The notes under the pieces: model-generated
Told to the model about the DNA's origin: nothing
The model's input: only the letters and a program-made list of their open reading frames with translations
Databases searched by the model: none
Assembly: GCA_046295455.1 (NCBI GenBank)
Contig: JBKBNI010000001.1
Location: 62,001 to 126,000, forward strand
DNA: 64,000 nucleotides
From: Thermaurantimonas sp046295455
GTDB lineage: Bacteria > Bacteroidota > Bacteroidia > Flavobacteriales > Schleiferiaceae
Reading direction: 5' to 3'
Translations under genes and position numbers: made by a program
Shown: positions 61,805 to 64,000 of the stretch, one piece after another
Position numbering within the stretch: position 1 is the first letter of the stretch
How the letters are laid out: every line of letters starts with the position of its first letter

Positions 61805-62884
61805 TCATCTATCGAGTATTTTATTGTAAATAGAGTACAGTTTTTTCGCAGTTTTTTCCCAGGAAAAATTTTCATAAAAATATTCTCTCTGGTCACGGGC
61901 CGGAGGAGTCTCCAGGGCAAGGAGTAAATTTTGAGAAATATCTACGACATTGGAAGGATCGCAGTACAAGGCATACACACCAAAAACCTCTGCCGTGTCA
62001 CCTCTATTGGTTACGACAATTCTGCATCCTGAGGCAGCTGCTTCCAGAGAGGCGAGCCCCGTGGTTTCAAACCAGGATGGCTGAGCATGCACCCGATGAT
62101 TCAAATACAGTTTGTGCACATCCACCTGAGGGAGCTGACCTGTAAATGCAACCTTATTTCCAGCCAGCCATTTTAGATACCAGGGATACAAAAGCGCATT
62201 CTTACCAGGCTTTCCGACTAAAGTCAGATTCTCATCGAGGTCTTTAGCTGCCTTGATCAATTTGTCCTGATTTTTTAAGCCTTCCAATCTTCCGACCGAA
62301 ATGATTCCCTTGCGTTTGTGCCACGAGAAATCGCCTGAAAAAAATATCGGATCGATGCCTAATGGCACGATATCCACGTAGGCCGGCAGAATATCAGCAT
62401 AATTATAAACCCGCTCCAGTTCGCTCCCGGTAGCTCCAATCAGGCAATCGGCATATTCTACAACTTTGCGCACGGCTTTGCGATGCCCGTCTTTTAAATA
62501 TTCAAACGAGCTCTTAGGGATCTGGCCTGTTAGAATTTTCGTAGCTGCTTTCACGTATTCCGTATAATCCCTGCCTAAGAAAGCAAATACATCCCTGACC
62601 GGCCAGTATCTGCCGCGCACGTCATATTCAAAATAATCGACAAATAATGTGGAAACTACCAGCGGTACCCTGAGCGTATTCAGATAGGGATATAAGTCGT
62701 AAGGGCGACCAAGATTAAAAAAATGTAGCAGGTCAAATCTCTTTCCGGATAATGATTCTCCGGACTCAGCTATTTCTATACTCACTCCTGATTTTAAAAG
62801 ATATTTGGCCGTATTGATCGCCTGTACCACGTCTCCTCCGACCGACTCCCGATACCCTTTACGCAGGAGAAACAGTATCTTCAA
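61805..62884 (-). CDS. Family 4 glycosyltransferase
   Basis: A 359-residue GT-B enzyme. The N-terminal domain starts MKILFLLRKGYRESVGGDVV, with the glycine-rich loop for nucleotide sugar. The donor domain has KRKGIISVGRLEGLKNQDKL, LTLVGKPGKNALLYPWYLKW and the EX7E-type motif ETTGLASLEAAASGCRIVVT. It is only loosely similar to the GT4 enzyme at 49.9 kb. No other glycan genes are adjacent, so its product is unknown. The start is a TTG at 62884, preceded by a -7 element TATTTTTG (62908-62901) and a short leader, which supports this start over any internal one. Confidence 0.88.
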   Translation of the reverse strand: MKILFLLRKGYRESVGGDVVQAINTAKYLLKSGVSIEIAESGESLSGKRFDLLHFFNLGRPYDLYPYLNTLRVPLVVSTLFVDYFEYDVRGRYWPVRDVFAFLGRDYTEYVKAATKILTGQIPKSSFEYLKDGHRKAVRKVVEYADCLIGATGSELERVYNYADILPAYVDIVPLGIDPIFFSGDFSWHKRKGIISVGRLEGLKNQDKLIKAAKDLDENLTLVGKPGKNALLYPWYLKWLAGNKVAFTGQLPQVDVHKLYLNHRVHAQPSWFETTGLASLEAAASGCRIVVTNRGDTAEVFGVYALYCDPSNVVDISQNLLLALETPPARDQREYFYENFSWEKTAKKLYSIYNKILDR

Positions 62885-62900
62885 TCGTATTAATTTTCAG

Positions 62901-62908
62901 CAAAAATA
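62901..62908 (-). promoter_or_regulatory. -7 element of the GT4 gene
   Basis: The minus strand reads TATTTTTG, an exact TAnnTTTG. Initiation near 62894 would leave a leader of about 10 nt before the TTG start at 62884. Confidence 0.42.
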
Positions 62909-62970
62909 TGTATATAGCCATCCATTAATTGCTCTGCTTTTACTACTTTGCACACATTAAAAGCACACCT

Positions 62971-63945
62971 ATGCCTGTTCTCATATTTATTGCTGTATTG
63001 GTCATCGTCATAGCTATCAAAGGAATTATTATCGTGCGCCAAAGTGAGACGATGGTAATCGAGCGGTTTGGCAAGTATCACACAACCCTAAACTCCGGTA
63101 TCAACATCATAGTTCCCTTCATCGATCAGCCAAGACCAATCAATTGGAGATACAGCGTGGCAGGACCCCGTGGAGAAACCCTGTCTGTCTATCGCCAAAA
63201 CCCCCGGATCGACTTAAGAGAAGCGGTCTTTGACTTTCCAAAGCAAAACGTCATAACACGTGACAATGTAGTCACCGAAATCAATGCACTGCTGTACTTT
63301 CAAATCGTGGAACCTGAAAAGGCCCTGTACGAAATCGAAAACCTCCCGCAAGCCATTGAAAAGCTCACGCAAACCACCCTGCGTAATGTAATCGGAGAAA
63401 TGGATCTGGATGAAACCCTTTCGTCGCGAGACACCATCAACTCTAAACTACGCGGAATACTCGATGATGCGACTAACAAATGGGGAGTGAAGGTCAACAG
63501 AGTAGAGCTTCAGGACATCAATCCCCCGAAGGACATTCGCGATGCCATGGAAAAGCAAATGCGTGCAGAGCGGGACAGGAGAGCGCGCATCCTGGAAGCA
63601 GAAGGTCTAAAGACTGCACAAATTCTGGAGGCAGAAGGGGCCAAAATGGCCGAGATCAATCGCGCAGAAGGTGAAAAACAGGCTGCAATCTTACAAGCTC
63701 AAGGAAACGCAGAAGCCAAAATACAACTGGCTCGTGCTGAAGCAGAAGCCATCAGACTGGTGACCGATGCGATTTCCGGTACTTCCGGAGACCCGGTCAA
63801 CTATCTGGTAGCCATCAAATACATTGATACACTTAAAGAAATGGTTCAAGGTGAAGACACCAAGACAGTTTATCTTCCCTTTGAAGCTACAGGTGTACTC
63901 AGTTCGCTCGGCGGCATCAAAGATTTATTAAAAACCACAAAATAA
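62971..63945 (+). CDS. SPFH/band 7 stomatin-like membrane protein
   Basis: A 324-residue protein of the SPFH family with an N-terminal membrane helix (MPVLIFIAVLVIVIAIKGII). The band-7 domain follows with SETMVIERFGKYHTTLNSGI, IPFIDQ-like VPFIDQPRPINWRYSVA, and QNVITRDNVVTEINALLYFQ. A long Ala/Glu-rich helix (residues about 195-280, ILEAEGLKTAQILEAEGAK, AEINRAEGEKQAAILQAQG) is typical of paraslipin-type stomatins, which form ring or cage assemblies at the membrane. No NfeD-like protease gene is visible before the window ends. The frame is open to a TTG at 62929; the ATG at 62971 starts the helix and is preferred. Confidence 0.93.
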   Translation: MPVLIFIAVLVIVIAIKGIIIVRQSETMVIERFGKYHTTLNSGINIIVPFIDQPRPINWRYSVAGPRGETLSVYRQNPRIDLREAVFDFPKQNVITRDNVVTEINALLYFQIVEPEKALYEIENLPQAIEKLTQTTLRNVIGEMDLDETLSSRDTINSKLRGILDDATNKWGVKVNRVELQDINPPKDIRDAMEKQMRAERDRRARILEAEGLKTAQILEAEGAKMAEINRAEGEKQAAILQAQGNAEAKIQLARAEAEAIRLVTDAISGTSGDPVNYLVAIKYIDTLKEMVQGEDTKTVYLPFEATGVLSSLGGIKDLLKTTK

Positions 63946-64000
63946 TCTTACGATTTTACAGAAGATTTTTGAACTCTTTGCAAAATTATAATTCACCAAA

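Noticed and set aside
1..64000. Search for CRISPR repeats, tRNA or rRNA genes, insertion sequences and phage genes
   Set aside because: No regularly spaced repeats, cloverleaf-like segments, conserved rRNA stretches, transposase or structural phage genes were seen. A short tRNA could be missed by eye, and a tRNA scan would settle it.

Overview
The window is chromosomal DNA from a free-living member of the Bacteroidota, most likely a Saprospiria or Chitinophagia-like lineage. Three long secreted proteins end in type IX secretion (T9SS) sorting domains with a PNPA/PNPS-type motif, and a PorP/SprF-type T9SS outer-membrane protein lies between two of them. Starts lack Shine-Dalgarno sequences and are often preceded by A/T-rich leaders. 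Many genes carry the Bacteroidota -7 element TAnnTTTG. The gene content (YbbR next to CoaE, BshC, DUF983, SurA-like triplet, MoxR) also fits this phylum. The genus cannot be named from the sequence alone.

Layout: 0-4 kb holds coaE (cut by the window edge), a YbbR-like protein and a FadN-type beta-oxidation enzyme, all on the minus strand. 4.2-9 kb holds a T9SS-secreted YCF48-repeat protein, a Wzx-like flippase and a GT2 glycosyltransferase. 9-15 kb (minus) holds a single-cysteine thioredoxin-fold protein coupled to rocD, the PorP/SprF protein and a T9SS protein with duplicated modules and a lamin-tail domain. 15.2-22 kb (plus) runs guaB, three SurA/PpiC-like periplasmic foldase genes and moxR. 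22-30 kb holds miaA, a tandem universal stress protein, icd after a 612-bp regulatory-looking gap, and a 1304-residue beta-helix T9SS protein.

30-33 kb is a compact minus-strand operon of an esterase, an ATP-grasp ligase and a YbdK/GCS2 carboxylate-amine ligase, ended by a strong terminator. It looks like an uncharacterised small-molecule or peptide ligation system. 33-44 kb holds an MFS transporter, pdxA, leucyl aminopeptidase, a LolD/MacB-type ATPase without a permease, a DUF983 protein, an AsmA-like protein with a long coiled-coil tail, a dicarboxylate/amino-acid symporter and aroC.

44-48.3 kb is a tightly overlapping plus-strand operon for phosphorolytic disaccharide use: BadF-type sugar kinase, a methylglyoxal-synthase-fold protein whose catalytic Asp appears replaced by Tyr, beta-phosphoglucomutase and a GH65 phosphorylase. 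48.6-51 kb holds a second flippase/glycosyltransferase pair. 51.0-52.2 kb is decayed DNA containing the wreck of a Fic-family gene. 52.2-54.5 kb holds bshC (bacillithiol) and a glutathione-peroxidase-family gene. 54.6-59 kb (plus) runs dapF, a GNAT acetyltransferase, a seven-haem cytochrome with TPR-like C-terminus, and mltG. 59-64 kb holds an EnvC-like coiled-coil protein and rsmA on overlapping divergent promoters, then mgtE, a GT4 glycosyltransferase and an SPFH/stomatin-like protein.

No rRNA, tRNA, CRISPR array, insertion sequence or prophage was recognised.
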